NCBI GenBank assembly: GCA_937911045.1
Contig: CALEPX010000073.1
Coordinates: 1 to 62,404 of the forward strand
Direction of reading: 5' to 3'
DNA from: an uncultured Fretibacterium sp.
GTDB taxonomy: Bacteria; Synergistota; Synergistia; Synergistales; Aminobacteriaceae
Length of the DNA stretch: 62,404 bases
The notes beneath the pieces were generated by a model that was not told where the DNA came from, did not search any database, and saw nothing but the letters and a program-made list of their open reading frames with translations. The position numbers were made by a program, and so were the translations under genes. Positions 1 through 8,743 of the stretch are shown here, one piece after another (the first letter of the stretch is position 1; each line of letters opens with the position of its first letter).

Positions 1-320
1 GGTAAATCGTCGAGTGTCGGCGGATGATGATCATAAACGTGAATCGCGACTTTATCCGGGCGATCGGCGAGTGCTGAGAAAATTCCGATTCGCTGTTTCG
101 AACGTGCGTCAACAACGACCATAAGATCTACATCGTCGAGTTTGATTTTCTTGGGTTTTGTTATGTTCCAGAGATGTCCGTTGCGCGTCATGTAATCTTT
201 GACTTTTCTATCCATTGAGCCGGGCGGACAAATCACAGCGTCGGGATATAATTTGCTTATTGCGACCATGCTTGCGAGTGAATCGAAATCCGTGTTCAAG
301 TGACTGGTTATCAAATACAT
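1..320 (-). CDS. DHH-family phosphoesterase-like protein, N-terminal part (possibly of a tRNA nucleotidyltransferase); cut by the window edge
   Basis: The start codon is the complement of 318-320, with AGAAAGGAG about 7 bases upstream. The translation begins MYLITSHLNTDFDSLASM and continues through VVVDARSK and YDHHPP. The D-x-D-S early motif, the VVDAR strand and the DHH-type D-H-H-P are the metal-binding motifs of DHH phosphoesterases. The opening D-F-D-S-L-A-S-M is the form found in the long DHH-CBS-nucleotidyltransferase proteins (A-adding type) of some bacteria, but only about 106 residues are visible. A stand-alone DHH/DHHA1 nuclease is therefore equally possible. It is divergent from the cobQ-like gene. 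Confidence 0.6.
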   Translation of the reverse strand, partial: MYLITSHLNTDFDSLASMVAISKLYPDAVICPPGSMDRKVKDYMTRNGHLWNITKPKKIKLDDVDLMVVVDARSKQRIGIFSALADRPDKVAIHVYDHHPPTLDDL

Positions 321-393
321 ATTAATCGCTCCTTTCTAAATATATCCAGTATAATTTTAGCCGAGTATTAGAATTTTTGGCAGGAGAATTTTT

Positions 394-1218
394 ATGAAAG
401 GAATAATGATTCAGGGGACATGCTCAAATTCCGGGAAAAGTTTTCTTGTGACGGGATTGTGCAGGATATTCTCGGATTTAGGCGTAAATATTTGCCCGTT
501 CAAGTCTCAGAACATGTCGAATAATTCAGTTATGATAAATTCAGGTCTGGAGATCAGCACGGCTCAATACGAACAAGCTTTGGCAGCAAGATTAACGCCC
601 GAAGTCTACATGAACCCGATTTTGCTGAAACCCAGGAATAATTCAACGTCCGAGATATTTTTGAATGGCAGGAAATTCGCAGTCGAATCCGGCAGAAATT
701 ATTTTCGCGACTTCACGCAGAATTTGGGAATAAATGCGATTCGTGAAGCCCTGAATATTATAAAACGAAATTTCGACGCAATATTAATCGAGGGCGCGGG
801 AAGTCCGGCGGAAGTAAATCTCAATGCGTTCGAGATAGTGAACATGAGAATTGCGCGTGAAGCTGATGTGCCTGTATTATTAATTGCTGACGTTGACAGA
901 GGCGGATCTTTAGCTTCGGTTGTTGGCACGCTGGAATTGCTGGGCGAAAATCGCGAGCGTGTGAAAGGAATTATTTTCAACAAATTTCGCGGCGAAATCG
1001 AGTTATTCAAAACGGCTGTAAATTGGACAGAAAATTATACGGGCGTGAAAGTTGTCGGCGTGATCCCGTATGACATGAATATAAATCTTAAATCCGAAGA
1101 TTCGCTCAGTGATTCGAATCATGATTGCGAAAATGATCGTGAAAGCGTTTATAATTCAATCGCAAATTTGCTGCGTGAGAATCTTGATGTAAAATTTGTC
1201 GCGCAGTTTGTGAAATAA
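394..1218 (+). CDS. CobQ/CbiP-like cobyric acid synthase, synthetase domain only
   Basis: This is the dethiobiotin-synthetase-like P-loop domain of cobyric acid synthase, which amidates adenosyl-cobyrinic a,c-diamide side chains in cobalamin synthesis. Visible family marks are MIQGTCSNSGKS (Walker A variant), PFKSQNMSNNS, KPRNNSTSEI, the IEGAGSPAEVNL stretch and DVDRGGSLAS. It is 274 residues, whereas full CobQ is about 490-510 because of a C-terminal class I glutamine amidotransferase domain. That domain is absent here, and the next gene begins 25 bases after the stop, so there is no room for a frameshifted remainder. The C-terminal tail resembles the linker that normally joins the two domains. 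It may use free ammonia, pair with a separate amidotransferase, or be a paralogue with another role. GGAG lies 8 bases before the ATG. Confidence 0.8.
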   Translation: MKGIMIQGTCSNSGKSFLVTGLCRIFSDLGVNICPFKSQNMSNNSVMINSGLEISTAQYEQALAARLTPEVYMNPILLKPRNNSTSEIFLNGRKFAVESGRNYFRDFTQNLGINAIREALNIIKRNFDAILIEGAGSPAEVNLNAFEIVNMRIAREADVPVLLIADVDRGGSLASVVGTLELLGENRERVKGIIFNKFRGEIELFKTAVNWTENYTGVKVVGVIPYDMNINLKSEDSLSDSNHDCENDRESVYNSIANLLRENLDVKFVAQFVK

Positions 1219-1243
1219 TATTTGGAATTTTGGAGGCGAGTTT

Positions 1244-3142
1244 TTGTATCAGGATTTTTATGACATAGTTGTAATCGGTGGAGGTCATGCCGGTTGTGAA
1301 GCTGCAATTTCCGCGTCGAGAATTGGCTGTCGGGTGTTGATGCTGAATCTGAACGTTGATAACACGGCTATGATGCCATGCAATCCATCAATCGGCGGGC
1401 CTGCGAAAGGTCATTTGGTTCGGGAAGTCAGCGCGTTGGGCGGCGAACAGGCGAATGCTGCGGACAATTCTACGCTTATGATTCGTTGGCTGAACACTTC
1501 CAAAGGTGCGGCAGTTCGTGCGTTACGTGCGCAGTGTGATCCGATTCAGTACAGCACATATTACCGGAAAATTTTGACCGGCTTGAAAAATCTGGACATA
1601 CATCAGGACGAAGCAATCGAAATTTTGACGCAGGATAATCACGTAACTGGAATAATCACTCGTCACGGATCGAAATATAATTGCAAAGCTGTGATTTTGT
1701 GCGGAGGTGTGTATATTTCCGGCAGAGTTTTCGTCGGGGAAGTTTCGTTCAAGTCGGGTCCAATGGGTCAGAATAATTCCGAGAAGCTGCTGAACTCTCT
1801 CACGAATCTTGGCATTCAGACCGGAAGAATGCGAACGGATACTACGCCGAGATTAAATATTAACACGATAGATTTTTCACGTTCAGAACCGCAACGTTCA
1901 GAGAATGAGCCGTTATGCTTTGACATATTCGGTGAGGGAAGAATTTACAGGTCGGATTATGCGTGCTGGTTTTCACGTACGACTGAGAAAACTTACGAGA
2001 TTATCGCGCAAAATATCAAACGATCGCCGCTCGTAACCGGAGACGTAATTTCGCATGGACCGAGATACTGCCCGTCGATTGAAGATAAATTCCTGAGATT
2101 TCCGGATCACATAACGCACCCGATTGTTTTTGAGCCTGTTTCGAATAACACAAATGAAGTTTACGTGCAGAATTTCTCGACGAGTTTGCCTTATGACGTT
2201 CAGGTTGAAATGGTGAAATCGCTGCCCGGTTGCGAGAACGCGAAAATTATCAAGCCGGGTTACGGGATTGAGTACGCGTATTTGCTCCCGAATCAACTCA
2301 AACACACTCTTGAGAACAAGAATATTTCGGGATTTTTCTGCGCCGGTCAGGTCAACGGGACTTCAGGTTACGAAGAAGCTGCTGCTCAGGGATTGCTCGC
2401 CGGAATTAACGCTGCATTATTCGTGAAGGAGCAAGAGCCGATGATTTTGGGAAGATCCGAAGCATATTTGGGCGTGCTTGTTGACGATTTGACGACGAAA
2501 AGCACCGATGAACCGTACAGAATGCTGACAAGCCGCTGCGAACATAGATTATTAATGCGTTGGGATAATCCTGCGCACAGATTGAGCGATTACGGACACA
2601 AAGTTGGCTTGATTGATGACGGGAAATTCGCGGTTCTTGAACGGAAATTTTCGCGTGAAAATTCTGAGATTACGAGATTGCAAACTACACGAATAATCCC
2701 TAATGACGAGAATAAAGCTTTGTGCGAGAAATTCGGCTCTGAAATTCTCAGTGAGCCAATGACTTGTGCGGAATTTTTGCGGCATAGGGGCGTTACGTAT
2801 GAATTGATTCGTGCGATATTAAATCATGAGCATGGGCATGAGCATGATTCAGAACTGGAACTTGACGAGAGATTTCACGTTGAGACTGAGCTGCGATATT
2901 CGGGTTATCTTGAGCGCGAATCAAAAATTGCCGAACGAATGCGGAATCTTGACGGCGTGAAAATTCCTGAGAACTTCGATTATGATTCAGTAAAAGGAAT
3001 GCGTGCGGAGTGTCGAGAGAAACTGAAATTTTTCAGACCTGATTCGCTCGGGCACGCATTGAGAATTTCCGGAGTTACGCCGACTGATGTTCAGTTAATT
3101 TCCGTGATAATTGCGCGTGATTCACGAAAGAATTTAGCCTAG
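1244..3142 (+). CDS. mnmG: tRNA uridine-5-carboxymethylaminomethyl modification enzyme MnmG (GidA)
   Basis: This is the FAD-dependent partner of MnmE. Together they install the cmnm5 group on U34 of tRNAs reading split codon boxes. The N-terminal Rossmann motif is VIGGGHAGCEAA, followed by PCNPSIGGPAKGH and LRAQCDP; late in the protein the strongly conserved GTSGYEEAAAQG is present. At 632 residues it has the usual family length. The start is a TTG at 1244, preceded by TGGAGGCGAG with a 7-base spacing. No ATG or GTG lies closer to this ribosome site and the conserved FAD motif begins a few residues later. The 3' end overlaps the convergent CbpA-like gene by 9 bases. Confidence 0.97.
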   Translation: MYQDFYDIVVIGGGHAGCEAAISASRIGCRVLMLNLNVDNTAMMPCNPSIGGPAKGHLVREVSALGGEQANAADNSTLMIRWLNTSKGAAVRALRAQCDPIQYSTYYRKILTGLKNLDIHQDEAIEILTQDNHVTGIITRHGSKYNCKAVILCGGVYISGRVFVGEVSFKSGPMGQNNSEKLLNSLTNLGIQTGRMRTDTTPRLNINTIDFSRSEPQRSENEPLCFDIFGEGRIYRSDYACWFSRTTEKTYEIIAQNIKRSPLVTGDVISHGPRYCPSIEDKFLRFPDHITHPIVFEPVSNNTNEVYVQNFSTSLPYDVQVEMVKSLPGCENAKIIKPGYGIEYAYLLPNQLKHTLENKNISGFFCAGQVNGTSGYEEAAAQGLLAGINAALFVKEQEPMILGRSEAYLGVLVDDLTTKSTDEPYRMLTSRCEHRLLMRWDNPAHRLSDYGHKVGLIDDGKFAVLERKFSRENSEITRLQTTRIIPNDENKALCEKFGSEILSEPMTCAEFLRHRGVTYELIRAILNHEHGHEHDSELELDERFHVETELRYSGYLERESKIAERMRNLDGVKIPENFDYDSVKGMRAECREKLKFFRPDSLGHALRISGVTPTDVQLISVIIARDSRKNLA

Positions 3143-4051
3143 TTTTGCGAGTTCCTGCCACAAAGATTTTTGCTTCGAGTTAATATGGCGGGGGATTTCG
3201 ATTCTGATCTGGATATACATATCGCCGAAACCTCCGTCCCGATTCGGCAGCCCTTTCCCACGAAGACGCAATTTCTGACCGTCCTGAAACCCGGGGGGCA
3301 TTTTCACCGTAACATTTCCGTCCAGAGTATCAATCTGAATATCTTTGCCCAGAACCGCGTCCCACGGAGCAACTTTCAATTCGCGAGTTAAATCGAATTT
3401 GTTTGTAATCGTGAAAATATTATGTTTCGCAATGTGAATGTTCACGTAAATATCGCCGCCATTTTCGGATTTGCCGGGTAATTTTATCTGCGAGCCGTCT
3501 GTTATGCCTTTGGGAAGCCGCACGTTAATTTTGCGTTCACCGCTTTGGGATTTCAGGCGCAAATTACGCGAACCGCCTTTGAAAACGTCTTCGAGTGTTA
3601 GCGTGAGATTTACTTCTGAGTCTTGGCGCATTGGTCTGTGAGAATCGTAATAGCCAGTCTGATTGAACAGGTCATTCAGATTTCCGAAGCCTGAATTTCT
3701 CGAACCAGACATTCCGCCGAAAATCGTTCTGAAGAAATCGCTGAAGCCTCCGATATCTCCTTCGAACGTGAAGCTTTGACCGTTCATATTTCCCCAACCC
3801 GGCGGCGGTGTGAAATCCTGACCAGATTGCCAATTCATTCCGAGCGTATCGTATTTCTGTTTTTTATCCGGATCTTTGAGGACTTCGTAGGCTTCGTTAA
3901 TCTCTTTGTATTTTTCTTCAGCGTTTGGTTCTTTCGAGACATCTGGATGAAACTGTTTCGCTAATTTCCGGTAAGCTTTGCGAATTTCGTCTGGTTTTGC
4001 ATCTCGCGACACTCCCAAAATTTTGTAGTAATCTTTATATTGCACGGACAT
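3134..4051 (-). CDS. cbpA: DnaJ-type co-chaperone, CbpA-like (no zinc finger)
   Basis: The N-terminal J domain (residues about 5-70) carries the HPD tripeptide (QFHPDVS) that stimulates DnaK ATPase. A short Gly/Phe-rich linker with GGFSDFFRTIFGGM follows, then two C-terminal beta domains with PKGITDGSQIKLPGKS and LRLRGKGLPN. The four CxxCxGxG zinc repeats of true DnaJ are missing and the length is 305 residues, which matches the type II CbpA group. The ATG is preceded by GAGATGAT. It is transcribed alone from an upstream region with a tandem repeat. It converges on mnmG with a 9-base overlap. Confidence 0.93.
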   Translation of the reverse strand: MSVQYKDYYKILGVSRDAKPDEIRKAYRKLAKQFHPDVSKEPNAEEKYKEINEAYEVLKDPDKKQKYDTLGMNWQSGQDFTPPPGWGNMNGQSFTFEGDIGGFSDFFRTIFGGMSGSRNSGFGNLNDLFNQTGYYDSHRPMRQDSEVNLTLTLEDVFKGGSRNLRLKSQSGERKINVRLPKGITDGSQIKLPGKSENGGDIYVNIHIAKHNIFTITNKFDLTRELKVAPWDAVLGKDIQIDTLDGNVTVKMPPGFQDGQKLRLRGKGLPNRDGGFGDMYIQIRIEIPRHINSKQKSLWQELAKLG

Positions 4052-4065
4052 TTAATATCATCTCT

Positions 4066-4098
4066 TTCTGATTATGTTCTGATTATGTTCTGATTATA
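4066..4098. repeat. Three 11-base tandem repeats in the leader of the CbpA-like gene
   Basis: TTCTGATTATG, TTCTGATTATG and TTCTGATTATA follow directly on each other on the plus strand. Read on the minus strand, the outermost copy supplies TATAAT (4093-4098). A TTGCGA 19 bases further upstream could be a poor -35. The repeats therefore lie at the start of the transcript of the minus-strand chaperone gene. Whether they bind a regulator is unknown. Confidence 0.6.
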
Positions 4099-4151
4099 TT
4101 TAACCAATCAATTTTCGTCGCAAGTTTATCACTACACGCGCACATCGTCAA

Positions 4152-4181
4152 CAAAAAAAATGACGGGCTGTTACACCCGCC
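4152..4181 (-). terminator. Rho-independent terminator after the surface-protein genes
   Basis: On the minus strand GGCGGG pairs with CCCGTC around an 8-base loop, followed by a run of eight T. It lies about 25 bases beyond the stop of the beta-helix protein gene and so closes that transcription unit. Confidence 0.8.
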
Positions 4182-4206
4182 AAAAGATTGCTATCACGAA
4201 TTATAA

Positions 4207-7200
4207 TTACCGCCGCGATTTCCGGATTAATAACACCAGTGCAAGCAATCCGCCGCACATCGCGAAATTATTGCAGCCACCGCCGCCACCGGATCCAGTT
4301 TTTGAATTTGAGCTGCTATCGTTGCCAGTGCCAGTTCCGCCTTCACCAGTTCCTGTCCCTTCACCTGTCCCTGTTCCTGTTCCTGCAGAACCTGAACTTT
4401 CAACTTTCTTCTGAAGCATGAACATCGTACCCGCGATTCGTGTGTCAGAATCAATTCCGTCCGGAACAATCAGCAACTTGTTATTCGCCGTGGAATTTAC
4501 CAGTTGCGTTTTTTCCGAGGCGATATTTGCGAGATACGCCGTGAATCTGATCACAGCTCCGCCCGTATTATCTTCGTTATCTGTGTCAATCGATAGCGCG
4601 TTTCCTGCGAAAGCGTCCTGCATTGATACAGCGTTCGAACCAATCACAGGAACATAGCTGGAATTATCCGTTTTGAATGCAACTCTCAAAACATCCTGAA
4701 GATTTGCAGCGTTAAGAGCATTCGCCGAATATTTCGTGCCCAACAAATTCTGCAATTCCTCGCGCGTGTAAATCCAGGAATATTCAACCGGTAACACATC
4801 ACCCTTGCTGCGTCCGTTGATCATAATATCGATTCCGTCTTTTGTCGCAACGAATTTATCCGAATCAGAATGATCTATCACGTCAGAATTTGCCTCGACC
4901 GCGAAATCTACATCGTCACCGATATTCTCGACCTGATTAACACTCGACGCTGTACCCGGGTACGCCGCTTGAAACTCAGTCTGGAAAGTTCCGGATTGAA
5001 CTAAATCTATCGTCGCGGATTTTGCCGCAGAATTTCCAATAGCTACACTTGAATACGTGCTTGATGCGTTATACTCGCCGATTTCTTCGAGATACCTGCT
5101 GCTGATGTTCGAGTAACGTCCCTGAGAGGCTGCCTCTGTGATTCTGATTCGCCGTTTATCAACACGATCTCCGCCCGGAGTTGTCGCTGTAGCTGTAATT
5201 TCCGTGCAACCGTCAGGTTCCTGAGTTGTCAAATTCATCGCAACAATCGTATTGTCATCGTAAATTCTCACGAAATAATCGTCATAACTCCAAGTTACCT
5301 TCATGTCTCGCGAGAGTACATTTCCGCCAGCGTCGAAACCGTACACAACCAAACTCGCAGTCTGTCCAACACGCCTTAATGTTACGGGAAGTCCGCTGAT
5401 CTTGATTCTCGTGATCTGACTCGTGTTTTTCTCCTCTTCTTCACCCGGAGAACTGATGCCGTTCGATAATTGGAGCGAACCTGCGTCCCAGTTATAACTT
5501 GCTGGTCGGGAATTTCCCAGAGTATCCGTGTATTGCGTTATATTTTTCGATCTGAATTGCTCTTTCGCCGCATCATTCTGAACAAATCCCAGAGCCATGT
5601 TCGCAACTCCGTCACCGTAATTCAAGTGCAGCGCGTAAAGTGTTCGCGTATTATTTGCTCCGATTGTGATCGTGGGGCTTGTATCGCGCAAGATTTCCTC
5701 ACCGCTGTACTCGAAGAAATACGTCTCGTCATATTCAGTAACTTCGTCTTTCGTATAATTTCCGATTACAAACGATGTATTTTTCCAGTTGACCGTACTT
5801 GCTGAACCACTAGTCAAAACTCCGATGTTAGTCAAGATATTATAGCCGCGGCTTCTGATGCGTCTGCCCTGTTCGACAAAAACATCTTTACCTGAACGTT
5901 CAGGGGCTTCGTTGCCGACAAGCAAATTCCCGAACATCTCAGTCTCGTTCTCTCTCGTAACATAAAGCGCACCGCCTCGACCAGCTCCGCAATTATTCCT
6001 GACGAACGTGTTCATAAGGAGTGCCGCAGAAGTTGTAGCATCACCCGGGTCAGACAGGTCATCAAGATATAACGCTCCACCGTCACCGCCGAGCGAAAGA
6101 TTCTTGTAGAACGTAGAATTTACAACGACGATTTTTGCAGCAGCCAAGTACGCAGCTCCGCCATTCATCGCTGAATCACTCTGGTTCTCGTAGAAATAGC
6201 AGCGTGTAATCGTGACAGAATTTCCGTCAATTCGTAACGCACCGCCCTGAGCCTGAGCGCGATTGTTCAGGAAAATGCTGTCTGCAATCGTGAAATTATG
6301 CTGGGGATTCGAGTTGTCAAGATAAATTGCTCCACCGCTGCCTATGTCTGTCTCACTCGCGATATTATTCTCGAAAACTGATTTCGTGATTGAACTTGTG
6401 CCCTCACCGCCAGTGTGAATAGCTCCGCCGTCACTGATTGCTGAATTGTTCGTAAGTGTAGAACTCGTTATAGAAACACTGCCGTCCGCGAAAATTGCTC
6501 CACCGCGCGCATCATCACCGTATGCACCGTTATTTGTGAAAGTCGAATTAGTGAATGTAGCTTTCTTAGATGTGTAGACTGCTCCGCCGCCGCCCTCGTT
6601 TGAAATGTTTCTGTCGAACGAAATATTCGTAACGTTAATATCTGCGTCTGTGTAAATTGCTCCACCGCGAGATTCTGCTACGTTATTCGTGAAAATTGGC
6701 AAGTAACTAGACGTGTTGCAGCTGACAGTTCCTTTCGCGTAAATTGCGCCGCCGTATGACGATGATTTGTTGCCCTCGAAAATTATATCGCCGTTCAACG
6801 TGATATTTCCGTTCGTGTAAATCGCACCGCCGTGTCTTGATGATGAGTTATTCGCAAAAGTCGGATTTCCGGAAAGTCCAACGTCACCTGAAGCGTAAAC
6901 TGCTCCACCGCCTCTTGGAGTTGCAGTTCCTGTAGCATCGTTCGAGATAAATTCTCCGCCGCTGATATTAACATCCGAGTCCGAGTAAACTACGCCGCCT
7001 GATGAAGCTGAATTTGCGTTTGCTTTTGAACCGCCGAAAGTTCCGCCCGAAATATCAACGTTCGATAATCCGTAAATTACACCGCCGTAACCTTTTAACG
7101 AATCAGCTGTATTTCTCGTGAAAGTTCCGCCCGAAACACCAATTTCTCCCGCAGCAAAAATTACTCCGCCGCCCGAACTTGCGTCATTTTCGCCGGTACT

Positions 7201-8742
7201 CTCGTTACTATCAAAAGTTCCGCCAGAAACATCAACGTCGCCTGAAGCGTAAATTACCGCACCGTTCAATGCTGAGTTTTTATCAGTATTCGCGCCTCCG
7301 AAAGTTCCGCCCTCTATATCAACGCCGCTAGCCGAGAACGCAACTCCACCGTAATTCGCAGTCGCCTTTATGAAATTTCCGCCAGTGATTTTCAGATTCG
7401 GTTTTGCTGAACTGTTCGCGTAAATCACTCCGCCGAAATTCGTCGCCACACACTGAGAAAAATCTCCGCTCGAAATCGTCACACGCCCGTTCGCGTAAAT
7501 CGCACCACCACGAGCAGCAGCTTTAGCATCCGTTCCGTTTCCGCTGAAGGTTGCACCGGAAACAGTGACATTTCCTTCTGCATATATTGCGCCTCCGTCA
7601 GCACTCACTACGTTCTCAAAGAATTTGTATTTACTGTCAAAAGTGAGAGTTCCCGATGCATCCGAATAAATCGCACCGCCACTGCCACTTGTTGAGAAAT
7701 TTGTCTTAAATTCGTTAGTTTCACCTTTAAACGAGATCCCCTTTGTGGTGTAAACTGCTCCTCCGTTTTTTATAGCTGAGTTAAACTCAAAAATGGTTGA
7801 ACCAGAGAACACAAGTGATCCGTCATTGTAAATCGCACCGCCATTTTCTGACGCTGGGTTATCGGAAAATTCGCTGCTGCTAGTAAACTTAAGCTCTCCT
7901 GCCGAAGCGTTGTAAATCGCACCGCCGTTTCCAGATGCACTATTTTGCTCAAAGTCGGCTGCCTCTGAAAAATCCAATTTTCCAGCGTTGTAAATCGCAC
8001 CACCGTTTCCAGATGCACTATTTTGCTCAAAGTCGGCTGCCTCTGAAAATTCCAATTTTCCAGCGTTATAGATTGCACCACCGTTCTCAGAAGCAACGTT
8101 ATTGGAAAAATTGCTCTTGCCTTCAATCTTCAGTGTCATTTTAGCACCAACGTAAAGCGCACCGCCGTTATCCGCGTGATTATTCGTGAACGTTACACCC
8201 TCAATATCAAGAGTTCCACCGACGTAATCAATTCCGCCCCCTTCTGAACCTTTGCCATCAAGAGTAGCTCCTTTGTTTATCGTCAACGTTCCCTCTTCAT
8301 TCACGACAAAGTGCCTGCCTATTCCTTTGCTGCCCTTGTTGATTTTAGTGGATTTGACTATTACTTCGTTCACGGTGAATGTAACGCTGACTTCCTTTGA
8401 GACAAGTGAGACAAGATTATTTTCCTCGTCTTCTGAAGGCTCCGTCGATTTGAACCAAACTGTCTTAGTTTGGGGTGGAAATGTGTATGGTATAACAAAC
8501 TCGTTAGGAACGGTTACCGTATCTCCCGAAACTATGAGAGATAATTTTTGTTCACCAGCAGCTTCTTTATCAGCTTCAGCCTCGGTGTCGAAACTAACGT
8601 TCGGATTATAAATCTTCTTTCCGATTTCTTCCAATATATCATCAGTAGTTAAGCTTTCTTTCTCATACGTCAATTCCAACGCACTTGCGCCCGAGACAAT
8701 CAGCAACACAAACGCCAGTGCTAGAAATAAATATTTTCTCAT
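4207..8742 (-). CDS. Large secreted beta-helix surface protein with GGAIY (Pmp-type) repeats and a Synerg-CTERM tail
   Basis: The start is placed at 8742, where MRKYLFLALAFVLLIV begins a clean signal peptide and AAAGGGTG lies 9 bases upstream. An ATG at 8769 would overlap the preceding gene. The protein has about 1511 residues. After roughly 150 residues come about 28 units of the GGAIY/GGAVY type spaced 20-35 residues apart, the pattern of chlamydial polymorphic outer-membrane proteins and other right-handed beta-helices. An Ig-like region with GLPVTLRRVGQTASLVVYG follows. The C-terminus is a GTGTGEG-rich linker, then GGGGGC, a hydrophobic stretch and RKSRR, the layout of the Synergistetes Synerg-CTERM sorting signal. 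It is probably anchored at the cell surface as an adhesin. It is the second gene of a two-gene unit; a terminator follows. Confidence 0.88.
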   Translation of the reverse strand: MRKYLFLALAFVLLIVSGASALELTYEKESLTTDDILEEIGKKIYNPNVSFDTEAEADKEAAGEQKLSLIVSGDTVTVPNEFVIPYTFPPQTKTVWFKSTEPSEDEENNLVSLVSKEVSVTFTVNEVIVKSTKINKGSKGIGRHFVVNEEGTLTINKGATLDGKGSEGGGIDYVGGTLDIEGVTFTNNHADNGGALYVGAKMTLKIEGKSNFSNNVASENGGAIYNAGKLEFSEAADFEQNSASGNGGAIYNAGKLDFSEAADFEQNSASGNGGAIYNASAGELKFTSSSEFSDNPASENGGAIYNDGSLVFSGSTIFEFNSAIKNGGAVYTTKGISFKGETNEFKTNFSTSGSGGAIYSDASGTLTFDSKYKFFENVVSADGGAIYAEGNVTVSGATFSGNGTDAKAAARGGAIYANGRVTISSGDFSQCVATNFGGVIYANSSAKPNLKITGGNFIKATANYGGVAFSASGVDIEGGTFGGANTDKNSALNGAVIYASGDVDVSGGTFDSNESTGENDASSGGGVIFAAGEIGVSGGTFTRNTADSLKGYGGVIYGLSNVDISGGTFGGSKANANSASSGGVVYSDSDVNISGGEFISNDATGTATPRGGGAVYASGDVGLSGNPTFANNSSSRHGGAIYTNGNITLNGDIIFEGNKSSSYGGAIYAKGTVSCNTSSYLPIFTNNVAESRGGAIYTDADINVTNISFDRNISNEGGGGAVYTSKKATFTNSTFTNNGAYGDDARGGAIFADGSVSITSSTLTNNSAISDGGAIHTGGEGTSSITKSVFENNIASETDIGSGGAIYLDNSNPQHNFTIADSIFLNNRAQAQGGALRIDGNSVTITRCYFYENQSDSAMNGGAAYLAAAKIVVVNSTFYKNLSLGGDGGALYLDDLSDPGDATTSAALLMNTFVRNNCGAGRGGALYVTRENETEMFGNLLVGNEAPERSGKDVFVEQGRRIRSRGYNILTNIGVLTSGSASTVNWKNTSFVIGNYTKDEVTEYDETYFFEYSGEEILRDTSPTITIGANNTRTLYALHLNYGDGVANMALGFVQNDAAKEQFRSKNITQYTDTLGNSRPASYNWDAGSLQLSNGISSPGEEEEKNTSQITRIKISGLPVTLRRVGQTASLVVYGFDAGGNVLSRDMKVTWSYDDYFVRIYDDNTIVAMNLTTQEPDGCTEITATATTPGGDRVDKRRIRITEAASQGRYSNISSRYLEEIGEYNASSTYSSVAIGNSAAKSATIDLVQSGTFQTEFQAAYPGTASSVNQVENIGDDVDFAVEANSDVIDHSDSDKFVATKDGIDIMINGRSKGDVLPVEYSWIYTREELQNLLGTKYSANALNAANLQDVLRVAFKTDNSSYVPVIGSNAVSMQDAFAGNALSIDTDNEDNTGGAVIRFTAYLANIASEKTQLVNSTANNKLLIVPDGIDSDTRIAGTMFMLQKKVESSGSAGTGTGTGEGTGTGEGGTGTGNDSSSNSKTGSGGGGGCNNFAMCGGLLALVLLIRKSRR
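7919..8074. repeat. Two near-identical 78-base units inside the beta-helix gene
   Basis: Two adjacent 78-base copies differ at only a few positions and encode the same 26-residue turn of the beta-helix (core FSEAADFEQNSASG). The in-frame unit suggests a recent duplication and a route by which the number of helix turns can change. Confidence 0.8.
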
Positions 8743-8743
8743 G

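Noticed and set aside
4160..8611. Several open frames on the plus strand opposite the beta-helix gene
   Set aside because: They follow the repeat pattern of the real gene in shadow, lack ribosome sites and give low-complexity products.
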